Origin: Sphingomonas desiccabilis
GTDB taxonomy: Bacteria; Pseudomonadota; Alphaproteobacteria; Sphingomonadales; Sphingomonadaceae
Length of the DNA stretch: 64,000 bases
Direction: 5' to 3'
Assembly: GCF_004135605.1 (NCBI RefSeq)
Contig: NZ_SDPT01000001.1
Coordinates: 372,001 to 436,000, forward strand
Shown here: piece after piece, positions 1 through 8,445 of the stretch
How the letters are laid out: the number at the start of each line of letters is the position of its first letter
Numbering within the stretch: the first letter of the stretch is position 1
Notes under the pieces: generated by a model
The model's input: the letters and a program-made list of their open reading frames with translations, nothing else
Databases searched by the model: none
Told to the model about the DNA's origin: nothing
Translations under genes and position numbers: made by a program

Positions 1-1
1 C

Positions 2-709
2 GAGATTGATCAGCTGCTCGAGTGGGACCGGTTGCATGAGGTGGACTCTGTACCCGAGGCTTTTTTCCGGGCATGTCGGTCGCTGTCGCAGGAGGGAGCG
101 GCGCAGTTCGTCTTTTCCGGCGAGCGTACAATCGCACAACGAATTTGGGACCCCCAATCGCCGCACTGGAATTTCTGTCGTCCGTTGTCATTGGCGCAGC
201 TGACCCGCGACGCATCGACGTTGCTGCTCATTCAGCCCCTCAAGGCGATCGGCATACGCATCGTCGACGAGACCAGCTTCGGCGCGCTTGCCTGGCGCCT
301 GACCAGCGGTCATCCGCAGATTTCACAGTTCCTCGGGGACCGGCTTGTTCGCCGCCTCGATAGCCGACCAAACCGTCAGGATCTTGAACTAAGTGCAGAT
401 GACGTCAAGGCCGTTGCTGAGACTTACGAGTATGCGGAACACTACCTGAGCACCTATTGGGGTCAGGCTAATCCACTCGAGCGCGAAATCAGCCTGATCG
501 TGGCGGAAGGCGGAATTCTCCCGGCAGGCCTTTTGAGGCGATTGAAGACAAGCCATCCGGAACTCGATGAGGCTAAGCTGCAAGCGGCGCTTCGAATGCT
601 CGAACTGTATGGGATAGTTGCCTACAACGACGGCGAGATCGTGTTGCGTGCAGAGTGGTTCAACGAAGCACAATCGTATTTTGGTGGCCGAAACTCGGCG
701 CCAGCATAG
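2..709 (+). CDS. STAND/AAA-like ATPase, C-terminal part (cut by window start)
   Basis: The frame is open from base 2, so the gene begins before the window and only about 235 C-terminal residues are visible. No P-loop is present in this part. A GHPQISQFLGDRL segment resembles the region after the ATPase core of the next gene (GGQPFLVQKLALRI), and a winged-helix-like tail follows. This suggests a C-terminal half of the same AAA-like/STAND family. It ends 10 bp before the next gene and is probably co-transcribed with it. It belongs to the element that ends at the first tRNA fragment (2692). The function of the missing N-terminus cannot be judged. Confidence 0.55.
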   Translation, partial: EIDQLLEWDRLHEVDSVPEAFFRACRSLSQEGAAQFVFSGERTIAQRIWDPQSPHWNFCRPLSLAQLTRDASTLLLIQPLKAIGIRIVDETSFGALAWRLTSGHPQISQFLGDRLVRRLDSRPNRQDLELSADDVKAVAETYEYAEHYLSTYWGQANPLEREISLIVAEGGILPAGLLRRLKTSHPELDEAKLQAALRMLELYGIVAYNDGEIVLRAEWFNEAQSYFGGRNSAPA

Positions 710-719
710 GGGGGAGTTG

Positions 720-2195
720 ATGGCGCATCTTCAAGGTGCCGTGCCGCTGAAAGATCCCGACTACGTCGAACGAAAATTCGAAGTAGATCTTCAGCGCGAA
801 CTAATGGCGGATCGCTGGGTGCTGCTGCTGGGGCCACGCCAACACGGCAAGACGTCAGCGTTGATCCGCTTAAAGAGCGCCCTTGCTGACTACGGCGTGC
901 CGACTGCGCTCGTCGATTTGCAAGCAAAGCCCGTGCATCAAACCTATTCTGCGTTCGTCACTTGGGTTAGCGACACTGTGCGCGAGCAGTTGGGGACCAC
1001 TGGCCATCCTATGCCGGACGGCGAGGACGTCGGCGCTCTCATTGGGACGGCGCTGCAGCCTGGTCGCAGCCCTGTAGTCATACTCATCGACGAGGCATCG
1101 AACATCGCGGACGCTACTTGGCGGAACGTGTTTTATGGTCAGCTTCGCGCGATTTCGAGTCGGCGTGCGGAAGCCAGTCCCGCCGACTCGGCTGCTCGCC
1201 TGCGCTTCGTCTTTTCAGGTTCATTTCGCCCCGAAACGCTGATCGACGCCGCCAATTCCCCGTTCAATGTCTGTGAACGGATTGACACCGACGACCTAGC
1301 GTCGGCGCAGGTCCATCAACTTGTCAGTGACGTTTCGGGCAATGACGATGTCGCCATAGCTCAGCGCATCTTTGAGGAGGTCGGAGGGCAACCTTTTCTC
1401 GTGCAGAAGTTGGCGCTGAGAATCCAAGGGCAAGAGGACTCGTCGGCCGCGCTGGAGGCTGAGATCGCCACACTCAGAATGGGCGAATCGGATCATGTCA
1501 TCGACCTGTTCAGGAAGATGCTGTCGGAGCCAGGACTGAGCGCTATCGGCGCGCGCATGGTCCGCGATGGTGCAGCACCGGTAGAGGCAGCGGATCCCGA
1601 CTTTCGCTATATGCAGGTGCTTGGACTCGCTCGTCGCCAAGGGGCGAACCTGGTGTTCAGAAACGAACTGTATGCGCACGTGGCAGCGGCCAGCCCGCAA
1701 TTGGGGGGCACGGCGGTAGCTCCGGCTTTGGCGCCGATGTTTCCCATAGCGATTGCAGCTTTCGGAAAGGTGCAGGATCCCGAACTACGGGAGATTGCCT
1801 GGTCGTCGCACAAGGGCGCGATCGCGTCCTATCGTGGTGGCGCCAATCGCCTCGCGCTGGCAGGATTTGGCGGATCGCTTGAGGCAATGTTGATCGATAT
1901 GCTCCAGCGGCAGTCAGAAGCCGCGATTGACGCGGCCATCACGGCAAAGGAAATCAAACTAGGTGGCCGCGAAAAAAGAAGCGATCCAAGCAGCTGGAAC
2001 TTAGTCAATCTTATCAAAGCGGCGCCCCACTTTGGCGGCAGCAAAGGCTTTGATCCACCACAAGCGTTGCGAAATTGGCGTAACCTCATCCATCCGTCGT
2101 TGGCGAAGTCAGATTACCGTTCCGACGAACAGTTCGAGCCGGAAGTCCGGGCAGCGGCTAGCCTTCATGAAATTCTCTTGCGAGACCTTCCCTGA
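720..2195 (+). CDS. STAND-type P-loop ATPase with C-terminal HEPN-like motif
   Basis: 491 aa from the ATG at 720, which has a strong purine-rich GGGGGAG just upstream; an in-frame start at 618 would overlap the previous gene and lacks support. The Walker A motif GPRQHGKTS is at residues 38-46 and a Walker B VVILIDEA at about 119-126, the layout of AAA-like/STAND ATPases. The last 150 residues form a separate region containing RNWRNLIHP (R451, R454, H458), typical of HEPN folds, many of which are RNases. A STAND sensor fused to a HEPN effector is a common anti-phage architecture; that role is inferred here. Alternative: a HEPN-fold scaffold without nuclease activity. Confidence 0.7.
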   Translation: MAHLQGAVPLKDPDYVERKFEVDLQRELMADRWVLLLGPRQHGKTSALIRLKSALADYGVPTALVDLQAKPVHQTYSAFVTWVSDTVREQLGTTGHPMPDGEDVGALIGTALQPGRSPVVILIDEASNIADATWRNVFYGQLRAISSRRAEASPADSAARLRFVFSGSFRPETLIDAANSPFNVCERIDTDDLASAQVHQLVSDVSGNDDVAIAQRIFEEVGGQPFLVQKLALRIQGQEDSSAALEAEIATLRMGESDHVIDLFRKMLSEPGLSAIGARMVRDGAAPVEAADPDFRYMQVLGLARRQGANLVFRNELYAHVAAASPQLGGTAVAPALAPMFPIAIAAFGKVQDPELREIAWSSHKGAIASYRGGANRLALAGFGGSLEAMLIDMLQRQSEAAIDAAITAKEIKLGGREKRSDPSSWNLVNLIKAAPHFGGSKGFDPPQALRNWRNLIHPSLAKSDYRSDEQFEPEVRAAASLHEILLRDLP

Positions 2196-2467
2196 TGATG
2201 CGTAAGTCCCAGCATGATCCAACGGCGAGATGAAGCTTCTCGGCTGCTGGCCGACTCGCCCTCAGGAGTGCTTCAATCAAACAAAGGCCTGAAATGCGAT
2301 GGAGAAATGGCGCATTGGGGCGAGCGGTTATTCAGCAGAAATCGTCCGCTCGCATGCTGTAATTGGATTGGGGCACTGCGAGCGGCATTAAGGTCGAACG
2401 GGTAAGCGAGGGAGCGTGGTTCGCGCTTTGGAGCGGCCGAAGACGTCAGGGGCACCTGAATTGCGGC
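2196..2467. other. non-coding stretch before the left attachment region
   Basis: Short ORFs here lack ribosome binding sites and resemble nothing recognisable. I see no gene, and no terminator with a T-run, between the STAND gene and the attachment-region repeat. Confidence 0.5.
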
Positions 2468-2640
2468 TTGCAGGTATAGCGCAGGTGGAGATCGGCGCTT
2501 TTTCCAAGCTAAAGCGCGTTAGCTAGGAAGCGGCCCCCACACGATTTTGAGCGTGTTTGGGAGGTGTGTGGGTCGGACGCAACTTGTGGACTTAGAGGGC
2601 GACTAAGTCGCTGGTAACTATCGGCTTTGCATGCTGCTGA
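2468..2640 (+). repeat. attachment-flanking repeat, copy 1 (diverged)
   Basis: This 173-bp block directly precedes the tRNA fragment and is clearly similar to 33117-33288. Shared stretches include GCAGGTAT, GAGATCGGCG, CCAAGCTAAAGCGC and TTTGGGAGGTG, at the same relative distance from the tRNA fragment. It probably holds integrase arm sites or the right end of a related element; that role is inferred. Confidence 0.75.
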
Positions 2641-2692
2641 AGTAGCCTTCGTAATGCGGGGGTCACAGGTTCGAGTCCTGTAAGCGGCACCA
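2641..2692 (+). repeat. attachment site: 52-bp 3' half of a tRNA gene, probably tRNA-Thr(CGT)
   Basis: The 52 bp are identical to 33289-33340. The 3' part folds as a tRNA: a T-arm with stem ACAGG/CCTGT and loop TTCGAGT, then a seven-base acceptor strand, discriminator A and CCA. The preceding TTCGTAA would be the anticodon loop with anticodon CGT. No D-arm or 5' acceptor strand lies upstream, so this is not a functional tRNA but an integration scar (attR of the left element and left boundary of the next). Confidence 0.85.
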
Positions 2693-2736
2693 TCCTCCTA
2701 GAGGCACTTCCAGCAGGATACCGGCGGCGACTAAGG

Positions 2737-2789
2737 CGAAAGCGTCTTGGTCTGGGTGACCCGCGTGGGTCCTGCCTGGGACGCTTTCG
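2737..2789. repeat. nested inverted repeat beside the attachment site
   Basis: A perfect 10-bp outer stem (CGAAAGCGTC at 2737-2746 with GACGCTTTCG at 2780-2789) encloses a 5-bp hairpin GACCC-GCGT-GGGTC (2758-2771). There is no T-run, so a terminator is unlikely. It lies 45 bp inside the element end, where recombinase or excisionase sites would be expected. Role unknown. Confidence 0.55.
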
Positions 2790-3114
2790 GTAAGGGGGGG
2801 GCGCTCAACCTACGCTCCTTCCATTAAGCCTGGATCTCTGCTCCCCTTCCGAGAACCGTGGTTGATCGTTGAAAGCGAGAACGGCTCAAATTGGGCCTGA
2901 AGCGGACTGCCCGGTTTCGGGTGTCGGACACAAAAAAGCTGCCGTCTCCGGCCGAACATCGTTCACCGCTGCTTCCGACCCATGCGCCGTCATTCAAAGG
3001 GCGCTGCCCGTTTCCTGCAAGCGGTCGTTCGTTCACCCGTGTCAGAATCGGATATCTGCAACACCACCTATCGGCCTGGCCACGATCTCAGTCCGTCAGC
3101 AGGCCGACCGATCG
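2790..3114. other. intergenic, no gene seen
   Basis: Overlapping short ORFs on both strands have no ribosome binding sites and no recognisable protein. The sequence resembles degenerate intergenic DNA common in sphingomonads. Nothing functional is seen. Confidence 0.5.
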
Positions 3115-3588
3115 TCAGTTGGCAAAGGAAGCAACAACCGCTTGCAGGTAACGAGCAGCGTCTTTGGGCGAGAGGTGTAGCTGAACACCTCTCTGACCAC
3201 CGTTGATGTAGACACGCTCATGAGCGAGCGCGCACTCCTCGATCGCTACCGGGCACCGCCGCTTTTGTCCGAATGGGCTGATCCCTCCTACGACGTAGCC
3301 AGTGATCCTCTCCGCCTCGGCCGGCGCGAGCATCGACGCGGACTTACCGCCAAAAGCGGCCGCCAGACGCTTCATTGAGACTTCCTGATTCGACGGGACG
3401 ATCGCGCATATCGGCCGGCCATCGATGGTCGCCATCAACGTCTTGAGCACCTTAGCGGGATCCTCGCCAAGCGCTTCCGCGGCCTGAAGCCCGATCTGCC
3501 CGCCGTCGGGATCATAGTCGTAAGTGCGAACCGTGAACGACACGCCCGCCTGTTGAAGCACTTTGGTAGCTCGCGTGGCTTTCGACAT
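3115..3588 (-). CDS. ybaK: YbaK/EbsC-type Cys-tRNA(Pro) deacylase
   Basis: 157 aa, the usual length of the family. The family hydrolyses cysteine mischarged onto tRNA-Pro in the cytoplasm. The protein begins with an MSKATRATKVLQQAGV helix and a YDYDPD strand, keeps the KVLKTLMA segment that carries the conserved lysine, and has VPSNQEVSMKRLAAAFGGKSA and GYVVGGISPFGQKRR, all hallmarks of YbaK. It stands alone on the minus strand near the left end of the second element. It looks intact. Whether it has a role in the element or is passenger DNA cannot be told. Confidence 0.9.
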   Translation of the reverse strand: MSKATRATKVLQQAGVSFTVRTYDYDPDGGQIGLQAAEALGEDPAKVLKTLMATIDGRPICAIVPSNQEVSMKRLAAAFGGKSASMLAPAEAERITGYVVGGISPFGQKRRCPVAIEECALAHERVYINGGQRGVQLHLSPKDAARYLQAVVASFAN

Positions 3589-3749
3589 CGGTTATAGATC
3601 TCCCTGGCGGCGGTCACAGCGTCGGTCCCTGTGCGATCACGAGGATCGTAGCCCTCTGCCTCCTTCCTTAAGCAGGCGGGGACGCATCGAGGATCGGCCA
3701 GTGAGCAGTTCATTGCACCCACCGGCGTCATGCGGTCACAAGAACAGCC

Positions 3750-4541
3750 CTATGCAAGCCTGGCTTGGGCGAGAATGCGCGGCAGGTTGGGCTGGCCGGA
3801 ATGAGCAGTAAGCCCACCATCCACAGCAACATTGGCACCGGTCATGAAGCTGGCGTCGTCCGAAGCGAGGAAAGCGATCACGCCGGCAATCTCCTCCGGT
3901 TCGGCAAAGCGTCCCATCGGCACACGTTCCTGCCAGGCTTCCACCGCACCCGGGATCCCCTCGATCGACTTCATGATCGCGGTGCCGACCGGGCCGGGAC
4001 AGACCGCATTGACGCGGATCCCGTCAGCGGCATGGTCCACGGCCGCTGCCCGCGTGAAGTTGACCACGGCACCCTTCGCCGCGTTGTAGGCGGCAAAGCC
4101 ATAATCCCCCGCGAGGCCCGAGGCCGAAGCCGTGTTGACGATCACGCCATGCCCCTGGGCCCGCATGATCGGTAGCGCCGCCCTGCAGCCATAGAAGACC
4201 CCGTTAAGATCGACATCGATGACGCGCTGCCACTCCTCGATGACGATGTCGGCCGTCGTCGCAAGGCTGCCGATCCCGGCATTGTTGACGAGAATATCCA
4301 GTCCGCCGAATGTGGCATGCACGTCCTGGATCAGTCCTTCGACCTGAGCCCAGTCAGCGACATCGACACAGCGGTAGTGAGCGCGTCCGGCGCCCAACTC
4401 CGCGGCGAAGTTCGTGCCACGCTCCTCGCTGCGGTCGGCGATCACGACAATCGCGCCTAGCTGGTGAAACCTGCGCGCCGTTGCCGCGCCGATCCCCGAT
4501 CCTCCGCCGGTGATCACCACCACTTTGTCACGAAACCTCAT
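3750..4541 (-). CDS. short-chain dehydrogenase/reductase (SDR)
   Basis: 263 aa from the ATG at 4541, preceded by AAAGGA on the minus strand; longer in-frame starts would add a low-complexity extension. The cofactor motif TGGGSGIG is at residues 11-18, NNAG follows in the middle, and catalytic Ser and YxxxK are present (NTASASG, YNAAK). It has the C-terminal GANVAVDGG signature of classical SDRs that use NAD(P) to oxidise alcohols. It lies about 85 bp downstream of the aldehyde dehydrogenase on the same strand, so an alcohol-to-acid oxidation pair under the TetR regulator is likely. The substrate is unknown. Confidence 0.88.
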   Translation of the reverse strand: MRFRDKVVVITGGGSGIGAATARRFHQLGAIVVIADRSEERGTNFAAELGAGRAHYRCVDVADWAQVEGLIQDVHATFGGLDILVNNAGIGSLATTADIVIEEWQRVIDVDLNGVFYGCRAALPIMRAQGHGVIVNTASASGLAGDYGFAAYNAAKGAVVNFTRAAAVDHAADGIRVNAVCPGPVGTAIMKSIEGIPGAVEAWQERVPMGRFAEPEEIAGVIAFLASDDASFMTGANVAVDGGLTAHSGQPNLPRILAQARLA

Positions 4542-4627
4542 GGTATGTCCTTTCGTAGCCGGGCGCTTGCACCCGCCCATTGATGGGGTGGGAATGCGCG
4601 GGCGGCGATGCGCCCGCGCGCACAAGA

Positions 4628-6103
4628 TCAGGCGGCCTGAGCCGGATCGATCGACACGTAGACCTTGATCTCCTGGAACTGCTCGATGGCGCGCGGACCG
4701 CACAGCACGCCGAGACCGCTCTGCTTCAGGCCGCTTTCTTCCATGTGCTCGGTGACGACGCCCCAGCAGTTCATCCAGATCGTGCCGGCCTCAATGGAAC
4801 GAGCCACGCGGCGAGCGCGGTGGGCGTCTGCGGTGAAGATCGAAGCCGCCAGTCCGAACTCGGTCGCGTTGGCGCGGTGGAGGGCATCCGCCTCGTCGTC
4901 GAACAGCTCGAACGTCTGCACGGGACCGAACAGTTCGTTCTGGATCAGGAAGGCGTCGAGCGGCTCGACCTCGATCAGCGTCGGCCGGTAGAAGGCGCCG
5001 CGCGCGAGCGGCCCTTCGGTCACGGCACCGCCACGGACCAGCACCGTGCCCTCACCCTTGTGGCGCTCGACCAGCGCGTCGATGCGTATGACGCTGGCCT
5101 TGTCGATCAGCGGCCCGAGTTCGGCCTCCCGATCTTCGCTCTCGCCGAGGCGCACCTTCTGATAGGCCTCGATCAGCGCGGCACGCAGCCTGTCGGCGAT
5201 GCCGCGTTGCGCAAGCACGCGCGCGCCGGTGCAGCAGAACTGTCCGTTCATCGCGACCAGCGCGGTGACGATCTGAGGCACGACCACGCTCAGGTCCGCG
5301 TCGTCGAACACAATCAGCGGGGTCTTGCCGCCCAGTTCCAGATTAAGCCGCTTGAGCGACTTGCCGCCGTTCTGCGCGATGAGACGACCGACATGCGTGC
5401 TGCCCGTGTAGCTGATGGCGTTCACCAGCGGAGACTCCACCAGCATGGCCGATGCGATGCTGCCGCTTTCGGTGATCACGTTGAGAACGCCGGGGGGGAG
5501 CAGCTTGGTCGCCGCCACCGCTTCGGCCAGCAGAGCCGCCGTGAGCGCCGTCTGGTGCGGCATCTTGAGCACGACCGTGCAACCGGCGGCAAGCGCGGGC
5601 CCGACGGCACGGATCGACAGCATGATCGGAGAATTCCAGGGCGTGATCACGCCGACCACGCCCATGGGCTCAGGATCGGACTGGAAGTACATGCCCGGTG
5701 CCGTCTCCAGCGAGCGGCCGCCGGTCTGAAGCAAGGCGGTTGCAGCGGAGTAGCGGATCCATTCGATCGCACCCTGCACTTCCCAACCGGTCTGGCCGAG
5801 CAGCTTGCCGCCTTCGCGGCTCAGCATGAGGGCAAGTTCGGATTGGCGTTCTGCGAGGCGATCGGCCAGTTCGAACAGCGCGCGCGAGCGCTGGTTGCGG
5901 TCGCGAGACCAGCCGGTGGTGTCGAACGCCGTACTGGCGGTCTCGATCGCCTCCCGTGCCTGGTCGGCGCCGATGTCGATGTAGCTGCCGAGCACCTTAC
6001 CCGTCGACGGGCTGATCGACTGGCCGACGGTGCCACCGTCGTTCCAGCGCCCATTGATCCAGTTCGGCCGCGGGGCAGCTTCGATCGTGGAATGCTGTGT
6101 CAT
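4628..6103 (-). CDS. NAD(P)-dependent aldehyde dehydrogenase
   Basis: 491 aa, full length for the ALDH superfamily. TPWNSPIM (cofactor pocket), the catalytic Glu in LELGGK and the catalytic Cys in GQFCCTGARV are all visible, as is the C-terminal NELFGPV segment. It would oxidise an aldehyde to a carboxylate in the cytoplasm. It is the first gene of a pair with the SDR. A palindromic box at 6234-6247 lies upstream and is nearly identical to the one before the tetR gene, so expression is probably repressed by that regulator. The substrate cannot be read from the sequence. Confidence 0.9.
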   Translation of the reverse strand: MTQHSTIEAAPRPNWINGRWNDGGTVGQSISPSTGKVLGSYIDIGADQAREAIETASTAFDTTGWSRDRNQRSRALFELADRLAERQSELALMLSREGGKLLGQTGWEVQGAIEWIRYSAATALLQTGGRSLETAPGMYFQSDPEPMGVVGVITPWNSPIMLSIRAVGPALAAGCTVVLKMPHQTALTAALLAEAVAATKLLPPGVLNVITESGSIASAMLVESPLVNAISYTGSTHVGRLIAQNGGKSLKRLNLELGGKTPLIVFDDADLSVVVPQIVTALVAMNGQFCCTGARVLAQRGIADRLRAALIEAYQKVRLGESEDREAELGPLIDKASVIRIDALVERHKGEGTVLVRGGAVTEGPLARGAFYRPTLIEVEPLDAFLIQNELFGPVQTFELFDDEADALHRANATEFGLAASIFTADAHRARRVARSIEAGTIWMNCWGVVTEHMEESGLKQSGLGVLCGPRAIEQFQEIKVYVSIDPAQAA

Positions 6104-6233
6104 CGCTTCGTCCTTCGTGAACCGCCATTGTTCGGAGCGAGGCTAAGCCGGGCGGATCACGGCGTTGCTCGGGCGCCTGAAGACGGAAGAGGGCGAGAGC
6201 CTGCTTGCCGGTTCGTCAACGTCAAAACATAAG

Positions 6234-6247
6234 TGAGGGCTCGCTCA
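6234..6247. promoter_or_regulatory. TetR operator upstream of the aldehyde dehydrogenase
   Basis: TGAGGGCTCGCTCA matches the box before tetR (6945-6958) at 13 of 14 positions, with the same TAAG flank. On the minus strand a TATGTT -10-like hexamer follows at the same offset as TATGAT after the other box. It probably represses the ALDH-SDR pair. Confidence 0.7.
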
Positions 6248-6289
6248 TATAATGTCAACAGCAGGTTCGTAAGCGCCGCGATCGGTCGG

Positions 6290-6928
6290 TCAGGCGTTCA
6301 GATGAAGCGCGTCGGCGAGTTGAGCGTAGTAGCGTGCAAGGAGGCGTTCGCCGTCATCGGGTGAGAAGACGTAGAGGCGCATGACACCCTCGAATACGAG
6401 CGCCAGTCGTTCCCCGACGAGGCCCGGATCAATGTTTCGAGATATCCGCCCGTCCTGCTGCGCTGCGCGAATGTTTCCATTGAGGAATGCGAACAGCTGG
6501 ACCTCTGAACGGCGGAGCAAATCAGCCACCTCCGAGTTCCGGGCGCCCTCGCTGGCGATCTCGGCCCGCAGGACAGCTACCTCGTGTCCCTCCTTGGTAA
6601 GGAAGATGTCGCCCAACGCTTCTTTGATGGCCCGAGGGCTGAGATCGGTAGCCCAGAACCGCACGATCATGTTGGCGTGCCGTTTTAAGTCGAGGTCAAT
6701 CAGCGCCGTGATCAACGCCTCCTTGGTGGGATAGTACTGGTAAAGATTGGCGACGCTAACCCCTGCGGCGGCGCTGATCTGCGCCGTTGATGAGGCGTGA
6801 AACCCTCGTTCGACAAAGCATCGCCGAGCCCCATCGAGAACCTGAGCCATACGCTCTTGCCGGGCTTGTTCGTTAACGGGACGCCCGCGCAGCGGCTGAT
6901 TGGCTGATTGGACAGGCTTGCTCATCAT
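6290..6928 (-). CDS. TetR/AcrR family transcriptional repressor
   Basis: 212 aa. An N-terminal helix-turn-helix (STAQISAAAGVSVANLYQYYPTKE in overlapping parts, residues about 47-70) is typical of TetR, followed by an all-helical ligand domain. It sits beside the aldehyde dehydrogenase/SDR pair and has a near-palindromic box just upstream of its own start and another before the aldehyde dehydrogenase, which points to autoregulation and control of that pair. The inducer is probably the substrate of the pathway or a related aldehyde; this is inferred. Confidence 0.9.
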   Translation of the reverse strand: MMSKPVQSANQPLRGRPVNEQARQERMAQVLDGARRCFVERGFHASSTAQISAAAGVSVANLYQYYPTKEALITALIDLDLKRHANMIVRFWATDLSPRAIKEALGDIFLTKEGHEVAVLRAEIASEGARNSEVADLLRRSEVQLFAFLNGNIRAAQQDGRISRNIDPGLVGERLALVFEGVMRLYVFSPDDGERLLARYYAQLADALHLNA

Positions 6929-6944
6929 CTATCTATATCATAAG

Positions 6945-6958
6945 TGAGCGCTCGCTCA
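6945..6958. promoter_or_regulatory. TetR operator upstream of tetR
   Basis: TGAGCGCTCGCTCA has arms TGAGCG and CGCTCA around two central bases, within TAAGTGAGCGCTCGCTCAAT. It sits just upstream of a TATGAT -10-like hexamer of the minus-strand tetR promoter and in the divergent gap before the membrane protein at 7054, so it may control both. Confidence 0.75.
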
Positions 6959-7053
6959 ATTATTTTCACTACAGCCGATCGTCTGCAGAGCTTTAGGACG
7001 TCGTTTCGACGATCACGAGCCGCTGTGCGTCCCATCTCGTAAGGAATTTGGTT

Positions 7054-7914
7054 TTGGAACAGACGAAGCCCGGACGGTCTGGCAGTCCGTTTCTGCTGGC
7101 TGTCTGCCTCGTAGCCGCTGGCTTCGTCGCCCTCAGCATCCATGTCGGGGCTTTGTTGCTGGGCGACCCGTACCCCGTCTCGACTCCACCCCAGTGGGCG
7201 CGCTGGCTGAACGGGTCCAGCATGTTCATGGCGCTGTTGACCGTGCTGAATCTGGCCCGGCCGAAGCTTAAACGCTACGGAACCTCAGTTCAGATCGCCA
7301 TGCTGTTCGGCATCGTATCAGCGATCGGCGAAACATTGCGTGGCACCATCATGAACGGCTTTGCGAGCAAGGCGTGGGCATTCGCATTCTTGGGATTGCC
7401 GGAGCAGCTGGTGCGCAATGCACTTATTACGCTGCTATGTGTGCTTGCTGCTGGTTGCGCGCGATCCCGTATCTCGGTGATCATCGCTGGTTTGCTGCTA
7501 GGCGCGCTCTATTCGGCAACAGCGCCGATGATTTTTGCTCCTTTTGCCGATCTAAAGACGCATTTCTCTTATATGGATCGCCCGGAGGTTTATTCCTTCC
7601 CCTATCCGCTGTCGTTCCAGATACCGGCCTACCTGATGTTCCTGGAGCCGGTGATCGGGGCGGCTGCTCTCGCCAGCCTGATCTGGGACAAGTTACCAGG
7701 AGCGGTGTTGGTTCGCGCGCTAACTCTAGGGCTGCTCGTCGCACTCGTAAAAGGCGTGGTGATCATGACACTGCTGTTCAGCTTCTTCATGGAGGTGACA
7801 CCCGCCGCCGGCATGCTGAGCTTTGCTCAGTTCCTGTTCGAGTTCCTCACCCTCGGCTTTTTCACGGGGCTCGCCTGGTATCGGTTCGGCCCTTCGACGC
7901 GGATTACACGCTAG
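7054..7914 (+). CDS. multi-pass membrane protein of unknown function
   Basis: 286 aa from the TTG at 7054, about 8 bases after AAGGA; the TTG at 7048 sits too close to it. Some seven or eight hydrophobic segments span the length, with an SSMFMALLTVLNLARPKLKRYG segment (split here as transmembrane plus basic loop) near the N-terminus. No enzyme or transporter motif was recognised. It is divergent from tetR and shares the operator region, so it may belong to the same regulon, perhaps in uptake or export of the compound handled by the dehydrogenases. That link rests only on position. Confidence 0.7.
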   Translation: MEQTKPGRSGSPFLLAVCLVAAGFVALSIHVGALLLGDPYPVSTPPQWARWLNGSSMFMALLTVLNLARPKLKRYGTSVQIAMLFGIVSAIGETLRGTIMNGFASKAWAFAFLGLPEQLVRNALITLLCVLAAGCARSRISVIIAGLLLGALYSATAPMIFAPFADLKTHFSYMDRPEVYSFPYPLSFQIPAYLMFLEPVIGAAALASLIWDKLPGAVLVRALTLGLLVALVKGVVIMTLLFSFFMEVTPAAGMLSFAQFLFEFLTLGFFTGLAWYRFGPSTRITR

Positions 7915-8445
7915 CTCTCCAGGGCCAGACAGGTCGCTATGATGGGCACCGTCCTGAACGCGCTGTGGCGCTCCAGGTAATCAGGTGCGGCGTGAATCCG
8001 GCTGGACAGCGTGGTGAGGAAAGCCGGAGCGAGGGTGAACGGCAGCTACTCGCTTCGGCCCACCCGGTAGCTGCCCGTCGGCAGAGTCCCCAATGTTCGC
8101 CGTCCAGGACGCCGTGATTGGCGAGATGAACAAACGGCGGCTTCCGGGATCGACGGCGGATCGATCGAATGACCGAGATTGGGGCGCATTTTTGCCCGGC
8201 AGCTCTATCCAGAAACGGCCCGGCGGCTTCTGGGCCGCTTGGAGACAGGCGGCTTTCGGCGCATTTTCGTGGAAAGCTGCCATTCCTCGCCTTCCAAGCG
8301 TCAGAAAGCCCGAGTTTGCTTTATTCAGGCTGTGCGTCCCCCGCTGATACACATTCCTGTGGAGAAGGGGGTGTACGTCCGTTGAAACGTTCCCGGTATG
8401 ATCTACACTGCTCTGAAATAAAGGTTCAGGGCAAGGGATCGTCGG
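7915..8445. other. intergenic region, no gene seen
   Basis: About 530 bp with several overlapping short ORFs on both strands, none with a convincing start or family. The sequence around 8165-8300 looks like degenerate intergenic DNA. The end of the stretch holds the leader of the CD-NTase gene, with GCAAGGGA ahead of its TTG start. Confidence 0.5.

Noticed and set aside
2590..2692. A complete tRNA gene at either 52-bp copy
   Set aside because: No D-arm or 5' acceptor strand that could pair with the 3' strand lies upstream of either copy, so neither is a functional tRNA.
8093..8347. Overlapping ORFs of 60-110 aa in 7915-8445
   Set aside because: Several frames compete, none with a ribosome binding site or family resemblance.
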